DNA of 64,000 bases from contig CM070626.1 in the NCBI GenBank assembly GCA_036346255.1, positions 12,362,001 through 12,426,000 on the forward strand. The letters run 5' to 3'. How positions within the stretch are numbered: the first letter of the stretch is position 1; each line of letters opens with the position of its first letter. Below, in pieces: positions 32,899-44,764 of the stretch. The stretch is from Ampelocalamus luodianensis. Taxonomy: Eukaryota > Streptophyta > Magnoliopsida > Poales > Poaceae. The notes below the pieces were generated by a model. That model had not been told where the DNA came from. It did no database searches and saw nothing but the letters and a program-made list of their open reading frames with translations. The position numbers and the translations under genes were made by a program.

Positions 32899-35658
32899 TC
32901 CCAGGTCAGATAGCTAGTGAAATGGCCAACCACGTCGTAACCATAAATCTCTGTACTTGAGTTTGCATCACCTTCTCCTTGTTGAAATAGTGAGAGATGT
33001 ACTGGCCGGAGTGTTGTGCCACCATCAAACGTGCGGCCATGACATGTGAGCAGGGCCTATACAGAAGAAGAGGCTTGTTGCAAGTTCATAGGCAACTTGC
33101 GCGGCGTAGCGTACACTCGTGGGTGATCATATCGTGGTTCGTTCTGCGGCGTCCTTTATCAATGCACAAATATCTCAAAGCGAAACTCCCTTGTGCCCAT
33201 CTTGAATACCCGGTGCATCTCACCTTTCTTGCTCTTCTCCTCTATGTACTTGGTAATCATGATGGAGTAGAGTATTGTGTCATTTGCCATAGTGAGTGAC
33301 GCGTTATTGCTTCTGTCAACAAAGTAATTTGTGATATCACAGAGAATTGCCTCCACAATACTAACCAAAGGGAGGCACCTTGCATCGTGCATGACCCAGT
33401 TGTACATCTTAGCTAGATTGGTTGCCATGACACCATATCGAGCACCACCCCTGTCATGTAGTAGCGACCACTTCTTCTTAGTTTCATGCTCAATCCAGTC
33501 CGAGAAGCATTTCACTTGTGCCCCCGTCTTCCTCGCCACACTAGGACCATCTATGGGTAGCTATAGCAATGCTTGAGGGCCTACTCAGTGCTTATAGCAA
33601 TCTTTTTCACTGCCTCCCTTCTGTGTGTCTAGGTCCGCTCATCTAGAATCTTCCATAGTACTTTAAATTTTCACTGCTGGTTCTAGTTGCATAGCAGTCT
33701 GAATAGGTTCATTAAGTCTTTGTTGCGGAACTGCTTGTAAAAGTTTGCACCCAAGTGCCTCATGCACCACTTGCTCTGAAGATCTGTCCCTAGAAGTGGT
33801 TCGTTCTCTTCTTATTGTAGCTGAGTTATTGCACTCAGCAGGTCCGCATGCCGATTATATATGACTCATACGTTAGGACGACCCTGTACAATAGAAATTC
33901 TTAAATTCCTCAAGAACCACAGCCAGCTGTCCGTGTTCTCGCTTTCAATGAAAGCGAATGCCATGAGAAGAACTTGATTATTCCCATCCGTCGTTATTGC
34001 AGTCAGTATTTGGCCTTTATACTTTCCAGTTAGGAACGTGTCATCCATGCACAAGATTGGACGGCAGTGTCGGAATGCATTGATGCATGGACCAATACCC
34101 TCTTATTGGCCCACTTTAGATGCGTGGAATCTTGAATGCCGACATGAGTGTTGGGATTCCTATCTTATATGACTCAGAGTAGCCCAGCGAGATTGTGGTA
34201 GGAGTCCTCGAATGTACCGAATCTTGATTTCAATGCCTTCTGTTTTGCCCTCCACGCCTTCGCATAGCTGATTGTATACTAGAACCTTACCTCAATCATC
34301 CGAATGATGGATCGTGGCTCAAAATCTAGATTATTCATGCTCTTGCCGTACATGATGTTCGTGATGAAGCCTGATAACAGGTTCTTGTGGCACTGCACTA
34401 ACTCAGTGACGGCACATGTGTGATGGACCACTATAGAGTATTTCCAGTATGTGTCCCACTTAGGCTGGAATACATGCACTCGCCAAGGGCATCCCTCAAT
34501 GCCGCACTTCATGTTGTAGCATCTTGGGTTAGACTTGATGACTGTAAATGTACGCCGTACCGACAAGGCCAATAATTTGACCGCCTCCTGCACGGCCTTC
34601 TTGCATTTGTACATAGCTCCTTGCCTGACCTCACTCTGGTCGTACTCCTACAGCACACGGGAGTCTTGGTTAACGACGAGGTTGTCGAACTGGTATGTGT
34701 TCCACTCGGATGGAACCGCATACTGTTCCATAGCATCATCGTCATCGGATCCTTCATCTTCTGACAATGCCATGTAGTCCTAGTCTTCGAGATCCATCCT
34801 TGGGACTAGAGCTTCCAACTCCTCACCCTTGTCAGCAAGCCCACTAGCTTGCGTGATTGAAGGAGCTCCTTCCATATAGTCTTCATCGACAACATCAGCA
34901 ACTCTTAGACCTTCGGCCATTGTATGTGCCACGTTGTGGCTAGAGTCCCCGACTACTTCTTCGGTATCAACACCCCCTTCTTGTTCAGCCACCGATGCAT
35001 GAGGAGTGAGCTTAGCATATGCCTAAACCAGAAGGACCAAATCCCACCGATCCTCCCTCGCCCTGCATACATATGAATGCCATAACCTTATTTCCTTGAG
35101 CTCCACTAACTCCCGACATGTGCCCTGTGATGCTCGGTTAGCAAGGTAACTCAATCTCAGATCCATGGACGAAACTAAGAGGGCCCACCCGGTGTCACAG
35201 GACACCGGATCTCCCCAAAAAAATAGCATATATTATCATATATATACTATACGTGCACCCTCTAGCCCAAAAGTTGTCACTCTGTTTCAGCCTAACCTCC
35301 GGTCTTTTGCAGTCTATTGTCGCATAAATTACAATTTAGCACAGTGTTGCTTGAAAATTATATATATTGTTATATGTATAATAAAGTGGTGAACCTCATA
35401 CATTTTTGTTCTAGTTCCGCCCCTGCTCAGATCATAAACAACATGGTGCAAACCGAATGTGTGGAACAACCACCGTATCATAGCGCCCCATGTACGCGCT
35501 CTGGTCTTGTTAGAATCATGATCGCCGATGGAAATAACGCAAATCAATCCCCTAGGAACCCTTAAGAATAGTCTCCTGACCATAGTAAATTTTAAAGTCA
35601 ATGGCGTCCGACATGTTTGACGTATTGCACCGTAAATAAGATTGCCACGATTAACCAC
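32639..35658 (-). pseudogene. MURA transposase pseudogene of MULE-3
   Basis: Minus-strand relative of the MURA in MULE-1. The N-terminal piece is at 35658-35330 (RARTWGAMIRWLFHTF). 35130-35023 holds the piece CRELVELKEIRLWHSYV, and 34992-34780 the acidic segment. The MuDR domain is at 34614-34279 (LALSVRRTFTVIKS, CGIEGCPWRVH). The DDE domain at 34060-33866 keeps an aspartate (CMDDTFLTGKYKGQ). The C-terminal part is at 33539-33159 and a zinc knuckle at 32854-32639, in which one cysteine is tyrosine (CSVYRESGHTFKKC). Stops and frameshifts are frequent, and a foreign segment appears inserted near 35210-35330. Inactive. Confidence 0.92.
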
Positions 35659-36119
35659 ATATCTAAAACTAAACTACCCACTGAAAAGGATTATGCACAA
35701 CATACTACACTATGTAATCGTACGTCTAAAACTATGTAATCCATTCGGTTAAAAAAATACCAGAAATGTGGATGACCGGACGAGCAGCGCTTCGCTAGGT
35801 TCTCTCCTCCCCTCTACTCCTCTCTGCTTCTCTCCCTTCCCTCCACTCTTTCTCTCTTTTTTCTGAATAAAAGTGAGTTATGCCTGAATTTTGGGGTCTT
35901 TTATAGGACAAATACGTATCGCCATTTCGAATAACAACAGGGACTTGCAGGATCCCTATCGCCATTTAAAATGACAGTTTTCTAAATTTTAATATTAAAA
36001 AATTTAGAGTCCCTATCGTCATTTGGATTAACGACAGGTACCTACCTCTACTATTTAGTCCTCTGTCGCCAGTGTCTAGGTCCTAGTCGCCAATTGGAAT
36101 GGCGATAGGAGCCTGCCAG

Positions 36120-36306
36120 TCGTCATTCCAGGTGACGATAGGGACCTAATTTTGTAATTTTTTGACTATTTATTTTTGTAATTATCTTCTAAATTAATAT
36201 TATTTCAATGTCGTCATTCCAATTGGCGTCAGAGACCTAGTTTTGTAAAAAAAATTGACTAATTATTTTTGTAAATATCTTTTAAATTAATATTATTTAA
36301 AAAATC
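36120..36306 (-). repeat. Doubled right terminus of MULE-3
   Basis: The end sequence GACCTA.TTTTGTAA...TTGACTA.TTATTTTTGTAA.TAT(C/T)TT.TAAATTAATATTATTT occurs twice in direct order, at ~36148-36210 and ~36234-36300. One palindrome (GTCGTCATTCCAATTGGCG) lies between them. Confidence 0.85.
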
Positions 36307-37126
36307 TTTAAATTCTTGTCAAACTCAATTACCAACTGTGGATTCGGTAGAGGTTCCTAGAAGATGATTAATACTGAATAGATTCACCACAAAGGTACAC
36401 GCTCCTGGTCCTATACTATCAACCCAATTAGTGGTTAAGTAGAAAGCACTCGAGGTGAAAGGCACAATTGCTTTCTTGTCAACGAAGTAACAAGCAGGTA
36501 GCTAGAAGCCACAAGCCACATTTCCACACGAGACATCAAGTCACTGTTCCGAAGTTATTACGCTTATCTATCCTAGTTTGATTAGCATAAAATTTTAAAA
36601 AAAAATCAAACATAGTTTCTTAAAAGTCTTTATCCAGAATTAAAATCGATAATTCATCGTTATATGTTAGTCAAAACTATTGTCATCGCGGTAAATTTTA
36701 TCGGACGTACCATCAAAGAAAGGAAATGGAGGGGGGATAGATGATCCAAGCGAATCTGTTGTGGCGTGCATGCTCTATGTTGTCCACGTACACTCCAACA
36801 TGTTAATTTTGGGTTTACTTGGTCGAGTTTAAGTTTATGTGCTTTTTAAAGTTCATTGAGTTCCTCTTGTAATTCTAAGTCTATAGTTTAAGCTGAAGCC
36901 ACAATGAGTGGGTTAAGCTGGACAATGGACATGGTCAATCTTATTCATACTTGGTATTTGTCTGTCTAATCACATCCAATTACTCAAAATGACTAAACAC
37001 CTGCTAACAATCTCTCTGCTCATAGTGTAATACCGTTGGGAGGATTACTAAAGACTAAGACCGTTGGGAGGATTACTAAAGACTAAGGGAGTGTGTAATA
37101 CCGTTGGGAGGATTACTAAAGATTAA
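36307..37126. other. Intergenic sequence with short tandem repeat at its right end
   Basis: AT-rich, no gene seen. At 37033, 37061 and 37101 the phrase CCGTTGGGAGGATTACTAAA is repeated, directly before the next element. Confidence 0.6.
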
Positions 37127-39397
37127 GGGAGTGTTTGTAATGGTTTCAACTTCCAGCTTTCGCTCTGAAAAGCTAGAAACCATCCCAAACGGGAGGTTTT
37201 TCACAACCGCTTTTCCCTGAAGCGGCTTCGTGTCAAAACGTGCGGAAGCCGAAAGCCGTCTGCGGGGAGCTTCCGCGGCTTCCTACAACCTCTATTCGAA
37301 ATTACCCCTGAAATTCGGAGGTAATTACCTGCCAAATGCCACTCCATAAAAGCAACGCCAGCCCCTGCCCACTCGCTCAGATCCCTCCTCCCACGCCCGC
37401 TCTCACGCCCGCCCTCCTCCTCCCCCTAGCGCCCTCCTCCTCTCCCGGCGCACTCCTCCCCGCCGGCCTCCTCCCCGATGCACCTCCTCCTCCCAGATCC
37501 AGATCTGGATCTCCCCGGCGCACCTCCTCCCCCGAGCCACCCATCTCCCGAGCGGCGGCACCCTGCCCCCCTTCTTCTCCTCCTCTTCGCGCGCGGCGCC
37601 CTCCCCTTCTCCTCCCAGCCACCGCCGCCCATGCACCGCCATCCTCCCCTGAGCAGTGCCGCCGCCTCCTCCCCTCCTCCTCCCCCAGAGCCAGCACCCT
37701 CCCCTCTCCTCCTCCTTCAAGTCGCCACCGCCCACGCCGTCCTCCCCCGAGCCTCCTCCGCCGGCCTCCTCCACCCATCCTTACATCTTGGTTACTCCTG
37801 CAAGCAATTTTATTGTTGCTCCCTATTAGAGTAACTACTTCAGTTATAGTTCTGATCATTTTATCTTCTTAATCTTCCTCGTGACTTGTTTGCCCAATGC
37901 ATTAACGGATGAGATGCCAACATATGGTTCATGGATGCTGCATTACTGCACGCATCGATCTGCCTGAAATGCTGAAATTTTTAGAGTCTGGACATTTACA
38001 AATTTTGACAATACCGACATTGATATGGAAGGTGCTGAAATTTTTGAATTGTTGTGCTTCTGATCCAGCTGTAAGAATGAATGCCTCATGTTGTATAGAT
38101 ATTAACATTTGAAAAATCTTAGGTTAGTTGAGAGCATGTCATGTTCGTCAATTCAGAAAGTTCAATAATAAGAATCTTGACTATCTTTGTTTTGCTACAA
38201 TATTTGGATATAGGAAGCAGATCAGTACAATGGTTTTAATCTTATATTAGCCGATGTGCATTCAGGAACCACGGTGTCATTGTTGATCTATTGGAGATCT
38301 CAAATGCTGTGGCAGATTTCTGTAAACCAGACCTCAACCAGAGCACGTTAGGTAGCAGTGTTTGGTTTGGAAGGAGCAAGGCATTAGGCATTCGCACAGC
38401 AGCAGCTGGGATTCTAGCTCCGACTTATACTTGAGTTTTGAAGCGTGATTTAGGGTTTCATCTTCTGCTGATTGTTCAGATATACTAGTCTAACACTACT
38501 TTAGAACTCATCAGAAATTGATTCTACATGGGATGATCGATCACATTCTTGTCGCAAAATGCAAATATATTTGTGAATATTTTGTTAACTACATGTACAG
38601 TAAGGTATTGCAAGAATATTTGGAAAACCGATCAGACTGCAATTTGAGCATCTATTCTTGGTCTGTTTTCCAATGAGTTGAGTTGTTTTCATGTGAATAT
38701 AAGCTGTTACTTGACTGACAAAAACCTATAACTCTCTTATTTGTTGCATTTTCTTTATATGTGCATGCAATAATTATTTATTTGTTGTATGAATTATGCA
38801 CAGTAATAATTGTTTATTGTGATTATTTATTGCAATTATTTCTGTAATAATTGTTTGTTGTAATAAATATTTATTGCAATTATTTATGTTATAATTGTTT
38901 GTCGTAATAATTATTTATGGTTGATTGTCGTTAATTATATTAATTGTGGTCAATTTGTCATTAAATACCATTAGTTGTCGTCAAATGTCGTTAGTTATCG
39001 TCACTTGTCGTTAACTACCATTAGTTGTCAAATATCGTCAGTTATCGTCACTTGTCGTTAGTTATCGTCACTTGTCGTTAACTACTGTTAGTTGTCCTCA
39101 AATTCATTACAATAATTGTGTTTAATAATTATTTGTTGTAATAAATGTTTATTAGTTGATGTTAATATTCGTCAATTATCGTTAGTTATCGTTTTACGTT
39201 GTTAATCGTATTAAACAACATCAAACAAGCCATTACTATCTTTATGGGCATTTCGGACATTTTTTTTTATCTCGGAGAGCAGCAACCAACCCACCACCTA
39301 AAAGCCAGACAACCAAACATCAAATCTCTTCAGCCCAGTCGTTCAACTCTACCAAAAGCCGCTTTTCAGAAAAGTTACAACCGTTCCAAATATCCCC
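37127..39397. mobile_element. 2.27-kb Tourist/PIF-Harbinger-like element without transposase
   Basis: Ends GGGAGTGTTTGTAATGGTTT (left) and, inverted, GGGGATATTTGGAACGGTTG (right), then AACTT and TCTGAAAAG on both sides. Both are flanked by TAA, the usual Tourist/Harbinger target duplication. Inside are a C-rich stretch with a 178-codon proline/serine-rich frame (37336-37872, no stop, no homology I recognise), unassigned middle sequence and a short-repeat region at 38760-39190. No transposase is present, so it is non-autonomous. The C-rich part could be captured from a host 5' exon. Confidence 0.65.
38930..39110. repeat. TCGTTAGTTATCGTCACTTG-type minisatellite
   Basis: Irregular repeats of TGTCGTTA, TTATCGTCACT and ACTACCATTAGTTGTC, preceded (38760-38930) by repeats of TAATAATTGTTTATTGT. 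Period is roughly 12-40 bp and not strict. Confidence 0.75.
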
Positions 39398-40678
39398 TAA
39401 ACACCTCAGCAACGACAAGCTGACCCCACAAACAAGCGAGGACTAAACCACGTGCCAAAACCTGCTATAGACGGTACTGTTCAGCCATTCAGGGTTTATC
39501 TCTCTAGAGGAGAGATTATAAAAGAGAAAATACATTCCTTCCCACCGAATAAAGTTTCACGGTATGTCACCGAGTACCTTCATATTCATTTTATGCCATT
39601 GGATTTCGAATGTTCTTCACAACATGCCATCATCGTCATCTATGACGTCAAGTGCTTGCCGTTAAGGATGCTGCAAATACCATTTTGCCCGTGAACATGT
39701 CTCATTCTCTCATGTTGCTCTGTCTCTGCCAGCGGGACCCACATGTAAGAGCCTTCTTCTGCGTTAGACCCCCTCTTCTCACTCTTTCATCTCTCCTTGG
39801 ATACGCTCTCACACACCTCCGCCATCTTCCAACCACTCAGTGCCCGGCTCCGTCCGCGTGCACAGGTGACCCTCCGGCGATCACGACTCCTTGCCCCCAT
39901 CCCATCAGGCGCTGTCCCCCAGCCCATGCGACAACAAGAATTTTTTTAGCCTGCTCAAAGTCATATACGCTCTTCGCTTCTCATCTGCTCTGCTCTTCCA
40001 TTGCCCAATCTCACAACATCAAGGAACTGGACAATTTTCCAAACTCAAATTTGAACCCAATTAAGCGAAACACAGAAATTAACCAATCAAACAATGGATT
40101 CCCCCCTCTTACTATCCCAAAAGCATCCTTTTCGAGATAAATCAAGGAGAGCTATACACAGAAGGAGAAAGAATCAAGCTTAAAACGTTGCCTTCTTCAT
40201 CTAAGCGTCGCAACCGTCCTTTTCTCGTCAAGCTCGAGGCCGAAGATCACCCCCACGTAGGTGGTGCCACCACATGGAGATGGGCATGGGGATTTGGCAC
40301 CCATGGTCTACGTTGCCAGGGAGCCCATCGCCCCATGGTCACCGTCGATCGCCCGTCCTCAACTCCTGAGTTTTTTCTTTGAAATATGTCACTTCTGAGT
40401 GTAATGAGGAATGTCATATTTCAAATAAAAAAACTAAAGAGTGACATATTTCAAAACCACAAACTCAGGAGTGGCATATTTCAAATTCAACAACTTTGGC
40501 GCGTCCTCCCGCGTCGCAGCAGGCGGGTGGCCGCGCGGAACTCAGAGCTCCATGGAGCTAGGGAAGAGATAAGGAAGGAGAGAAGACGAGAAATAGATAA
40601 GGTAAGGGCATTTTGGCCGTTTCAAAACAAAAACTGACAAGGTAAATGGACCGGCTGACAACAAGATGACTAGTTTTT
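39398..40678. other. Intergenic sequence, no gene seen
   Basis: Pyrimidine-rich leader-like DNA at 39700-40010 and short open frames. At 40378 and 40440 a 15-bp sequence TTTGAAATATGTCAC occurs in inverted orientation, with further partial copies nearby. No family recognised. Confidence 0.4.
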
Positions 40679-40949
40679 GCCTAAATAGCACTGTTTTTCA
40701 AGGCGTAACCGTGAGAGTGGCTTTCCTGACATCGTATTTGCAAATTTGGGACGAGCCTTACGCCGACACGTGCGCAATGCCGCACGGGCACAGTGCGAAT
40801 GAGCCTCGTCCGCATGGTGCGGAAGAGATGCTACGTGTCGGCGTGAGGCTCGTCCGCACCGCTACTGTGCGCACGATGTGCCAAATTATTAAATATCGTA
40901 TGAGGAGAGGCACTCTCGCAATTATATCTTGAAACAGTACCATTTAGGC
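40679..40949. repeat. Fold-back MITE
   Basis: The two halves are inverted copies: GCCTAAAT.G.ACTGTTT..CAAG at both ends, then GAGAGTG, ATCGTATTT, AATTTGG and a 24-bp arm GACGAGCC(T/C)(T/C)ACGCCGACACGT at ~40750 and ~40830. Transcribed RNA would fold into one long hairpin. Target duplication not resolved. Confidence 0.8.
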
Positions 40950-41747
40950 TATCAAATCCAAGATGACAACGATGTCATATTGTGAAGAATAATCGAAAAA
41001 CCCGGTGTCATGGAATGAAAACACGGTTACTTGATGGTATATCGTGGAATTGGGACTTTTGAGTGGCAAAGAATGGATTTTCTCGTTATAAAAACTGATC
41101 ATTCAAGGTGAACATGGAATTGATAAGATTTTCTTCCAAGGTAGCTAGCTACCCTCACAGATTTCAAGCCAGATACAGACAAGTTTCATGGAGATTTCAG
41201 ATTTCACGGTTAAAGTTTCAACTTTCAAGTAAGTTTTATGGATTTTATTTTAGTTCCAAAAGTACATTAAGTCCAATGAAGGTTTTAGATTTTTCATAGT
41301 TGATGATTCAAGTAGGTTTTAGACAAAATTTTTTTTTGGAGGTTTCAGCATGGTTCAAGAGTTCATAGAAGAACCCACTTGGTCGGCTCGTAGTTGAGGC
41401 GAGTAGTCGGCCTGGGGTTACCCTGGGCCTCACTCACCAAGGACTGAGCATAGGGCTCAGTTGGCATAAGGGGAGCTCTGAGTTCTCAGTCCATCACGAT
41501 TCGAGTGCTGCTCCTGTGTCTCACGGGGTATGATGTTTTTTTTTTTAACGTGGGTTGGATGGAAAAAAAAATAACCCGGATATAAAAAAAAATTCATAGA
41601 AGTTTCTGAAGAACTCGGCAGAGAGCCAGCGTCGCCAACGACTTCCGCCGGGTTTATACTTTCACCAAACCGAACACGTCGCCTCTGCTACTCTTCTCGA
41701 CTGCTCCTAGACTCTTCTCCTCCGCCGCTTAGCGCGCAGGCGCAGCC
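40950..41747. other. Upstream region of the TPR gene
   Basis: Mostly AT-rich with runs of A/T at 41540-41590. 41600-41747 is the C-rich leader of the next gene. No other gene seen. Confidence 0.5.
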
Positions 41748-44702
41748 ATGAACTCGATCCGGTCGGCTCTTGCGAGGGCACTCCTAGCCCCGAAGCCCCG
41801 GCCATCGCAGGCCCGCCACTACGCCGCCGTCGGCGAGACGCAGCCCGAGAGGGTGGCGGCGGAGATGGTCCGCTACGCCCTCGGCGGCGCCAGGCCCCGG
41901 AGCTCGCCAGGTTCCTCATTCCCCTCGTACCAGTGCGCGTTAGGGTTTGAGGTCTCGCTCGCTCGTGTGCGCTAAACTGCTGTTGCTGGTGTGCCAGATG
42001 AGGCGATGCGGATACTGGAGCAGGGGGCCTCGAACCTGCAGGGCGGGGGCGAGGGCAGCGCCGAGGCCGTGGGGCTGCTCATGCTTGCCATGTCCACACT
42101 GCTCTACCGGAGGTCTGACCCGCTGCACTGCGACTCGATTTTTTGTTAATTTACGCCTTAATTTTGTGTAAATTTGGATCGTTGCCCCCTAAACCTGTCG
42201 TGTGAATTCGTCCTTTAGTTTAGGTCATTTTGGCCTCTGATCCGCACGGCTAGTTATGGGCTTATGGCCACTTGTTGTTTAGCTTTGTATAGCCGCCGCA
42301 TTTAGGAAGGTTTTAGGTATACCACACATTATGAAACGGAAAGAGGACTGAAAGCGCATGTGTCTTCCAGTCTTTATACTTGCTACAAAAATTGGCTTAT
42401 GAAGATAATCTGGACGATACGTTTGAACTGAGAATGTTATACATTCTACAGATATTTTGTTTTATCATGAGAATTTGCTGTATGATTGGTAACTACCGTG
42501 GAAATCACTATTAGTCCATTTAGCATAATGGGGTTGAGTTGCCAGCAAGAGAGCGACTCCCACTGGATCCTTGATTTACCTTTACTAATTTGATCTTCCT
42601 ACTGAGTAGATTTGAGTAAAATTATGTGTGTTTTCTCCGTGCAGTGGAAGACGCCAAGATGCAATGGAAAAGCTCAAATCAGCCCAACAAGTTGCTCCTT
42701 CTGCAGCTTTCAGAGGTGCTTTTGTAAATCCTTTTTCTTTTTGTAAGAGCAGTATTGTATATTGGGGAGTGCAGTCTGGGATGCTGGTTGTGTAAACTTC
42801 TAAAGCAAAGAGGTTTCAATTCTCACATTTATCTTGTAATTTTAGCAGCCAGAAACAAGGAAAGAAATAATCTAGATACTCAGAAATGTTTCATTTGATA
42901 ATTTGATGGTCCTTTGATTATCTCCGGTCAAAAAAGAAGATATCAAGTTATCAACTGATATGAAAAGAGGGAGGGGAACTTTTACATACTTGACGAAGTT
43001 TACAAAGAAAAAACAGTTTGAGAGAGGGAAGGAGGGATTACTAATTTGGTTAATGCTCTTGAGTGGCATTTCTGATGCAATATTGGTGACTTAATGTGCA
43101 GTTGCAGCATGGGAAGCGCTAATGGGACTACGCATGGAAGCAGGCCAGGTTTGGTCCTACAAGTGCATTTTATTATTGCATGGTCCTAGGCGAAATTAGT
43201 TTCAAGGTTATTTTAAACACAGGATATCTCCTCGATGTCCCCAAATGATTCGGTTGATCTGTCAATCAAAGATGAAGATAACAACTGGTCTGATCAGGAA
43301 CATCTACAATTCCGGGTTAATGCTATAAAAGGTCTTGTTACTCTTCTAAATGGGGAGACAGAATCAGGTTATTTTCTTTTAAATGTCCTGAATTACTCTG
43401 CTAGATCATAGGGAGTGAATTTTATCCAAAATGATTTACAGTTGCTCTTTATCAGCCCAGCAGTTCTTTAATGGGTGCAAGGACTACTATGCTGGAATAG
43501 GCAATAACCAAGCAGGTATAACCGTTTGTAAAAAAGAATGAGCATTTTCATTTTTTCCCCCTGCGATTGGTGCATATGTGGACCTGATTGATGTTCTTTC
43601 CAGAAAATGCTGTTCTTTCATACGGTGAATATTTACATTGTGCTGGGGATTTTCCTTTGGCAACACAAATGTACGAGAAGGTTCTTGAGGCAGTTCACAT
43701 GGAAGACATGTCTATAAATTTTATAGCAGCTGGAAACATGGTTCCTGAAGAAGTTTCTCTTGGGGCCACTTGCTCATATGGCCAGCTTTTATCTCATTCT
43801 GGGTAAGATTCAGAGTCTTCTCTCCTGTCATTCTTTGGTTGGTCTTATTATAAATTGATGCCAATATTTGATTGATAAATTTCAAAATTTAAAAGCATTT
43901 GCCTTTAGGACTGTGACTACTTCTTAACCTCTCTTCCCTTTTACGGAGGTTCTGACAGAGCATTCGCCTTTTCCTTTTAATCCAGAAAGTTCGGTGAGGC
44001 AGAGGATTATCTAACAGGAGCACTACAGAAGGCTGAAGAACAATTTGGTTTGGGCATGCTAAGCTTATTATAAATGAATATAAGAAAATAATGGCGTTGA
44101 AGTACTTGACCACAAGTTAATAATAATAATATAACCTTTTTAATCCATGCAGGTGCAAATCACCCAAAGGTTGGCATTGTATTGACTTGTGTAGCTAGAA
44201 TGTACAAACTGAAAGCAAAATCAGAAGGTCCTAGTTCAATAATGGTTCAGGAGGTCAGTAAATCTTTCACTCTTACTTCAGTTTTATGTGTCCAGTGTCC
44301 ACCAGATAGAAACTATGAAGGTCACACTTCCTTGGTTTTAAATCTTAATGATGAGGCAATTCTTGTTCTTTGTCAAAGCTGTCGTCCACAGTTTTTATTT
44401 CTTACTGTTCTATGGAGGTTGTGTGTAAACTTTATTCGATCCTGGTGACTCATGCTTGAGCTATATGCATATTTATTGCAGGGGCTGTACAGGAAGGCTC
44501 TAGAAGTTTTGAAAGCCCCTGCCATTAATTCTGATGGTAAAACAATAATCTCCCATGATACATTGTTTATTATTTGTATTTGTATTTTTAACCACTTGAG
44601 TGATATATTGTTTATTATTTGTATTTTGTAGGTACCAGCCGACAGATGGATTGGAGTGATATCATCTCCCTTGCTAGAGGTTATCTTCGAAGTTTGAACC
44701 AT

Positions 44703-44764
<62 letters not shown>

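Larger units (their letters stand above)
32295..36306 (-). mobile_element. MULE-3, 4.0-kb relative of MULE-1
   Basis: Same family as MULE-1 but without PMD or GRF genes. The left end reads GGATTTTTTGAAATAATATT and the right end, on the minus strand, GATTTTTTAAATAATATT. Direct repeats TTTAAATTCT at 32285-32294 and 36307-36316 form the target duplication. Palindromes lie at 32385-32490 and 35920-36235, with a minus-strand TATA (CCTATAAAAG, ~35900-35910) ahead of the MURA gene. The right end appears doubled (see 36120-36306). Confidence 0.9.

Noticed and set aside
37377..37859. Glycine/arginine-rich minus-strand frames
   Set aside because: Mirror of a C-rich stretch; no start context, domain or splice evidence.
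40749..40853. microRNA gene
   Set aside because: The stem is part of a full-length fold-back MITE; without small-RNA data a miRNA call is unsupported.
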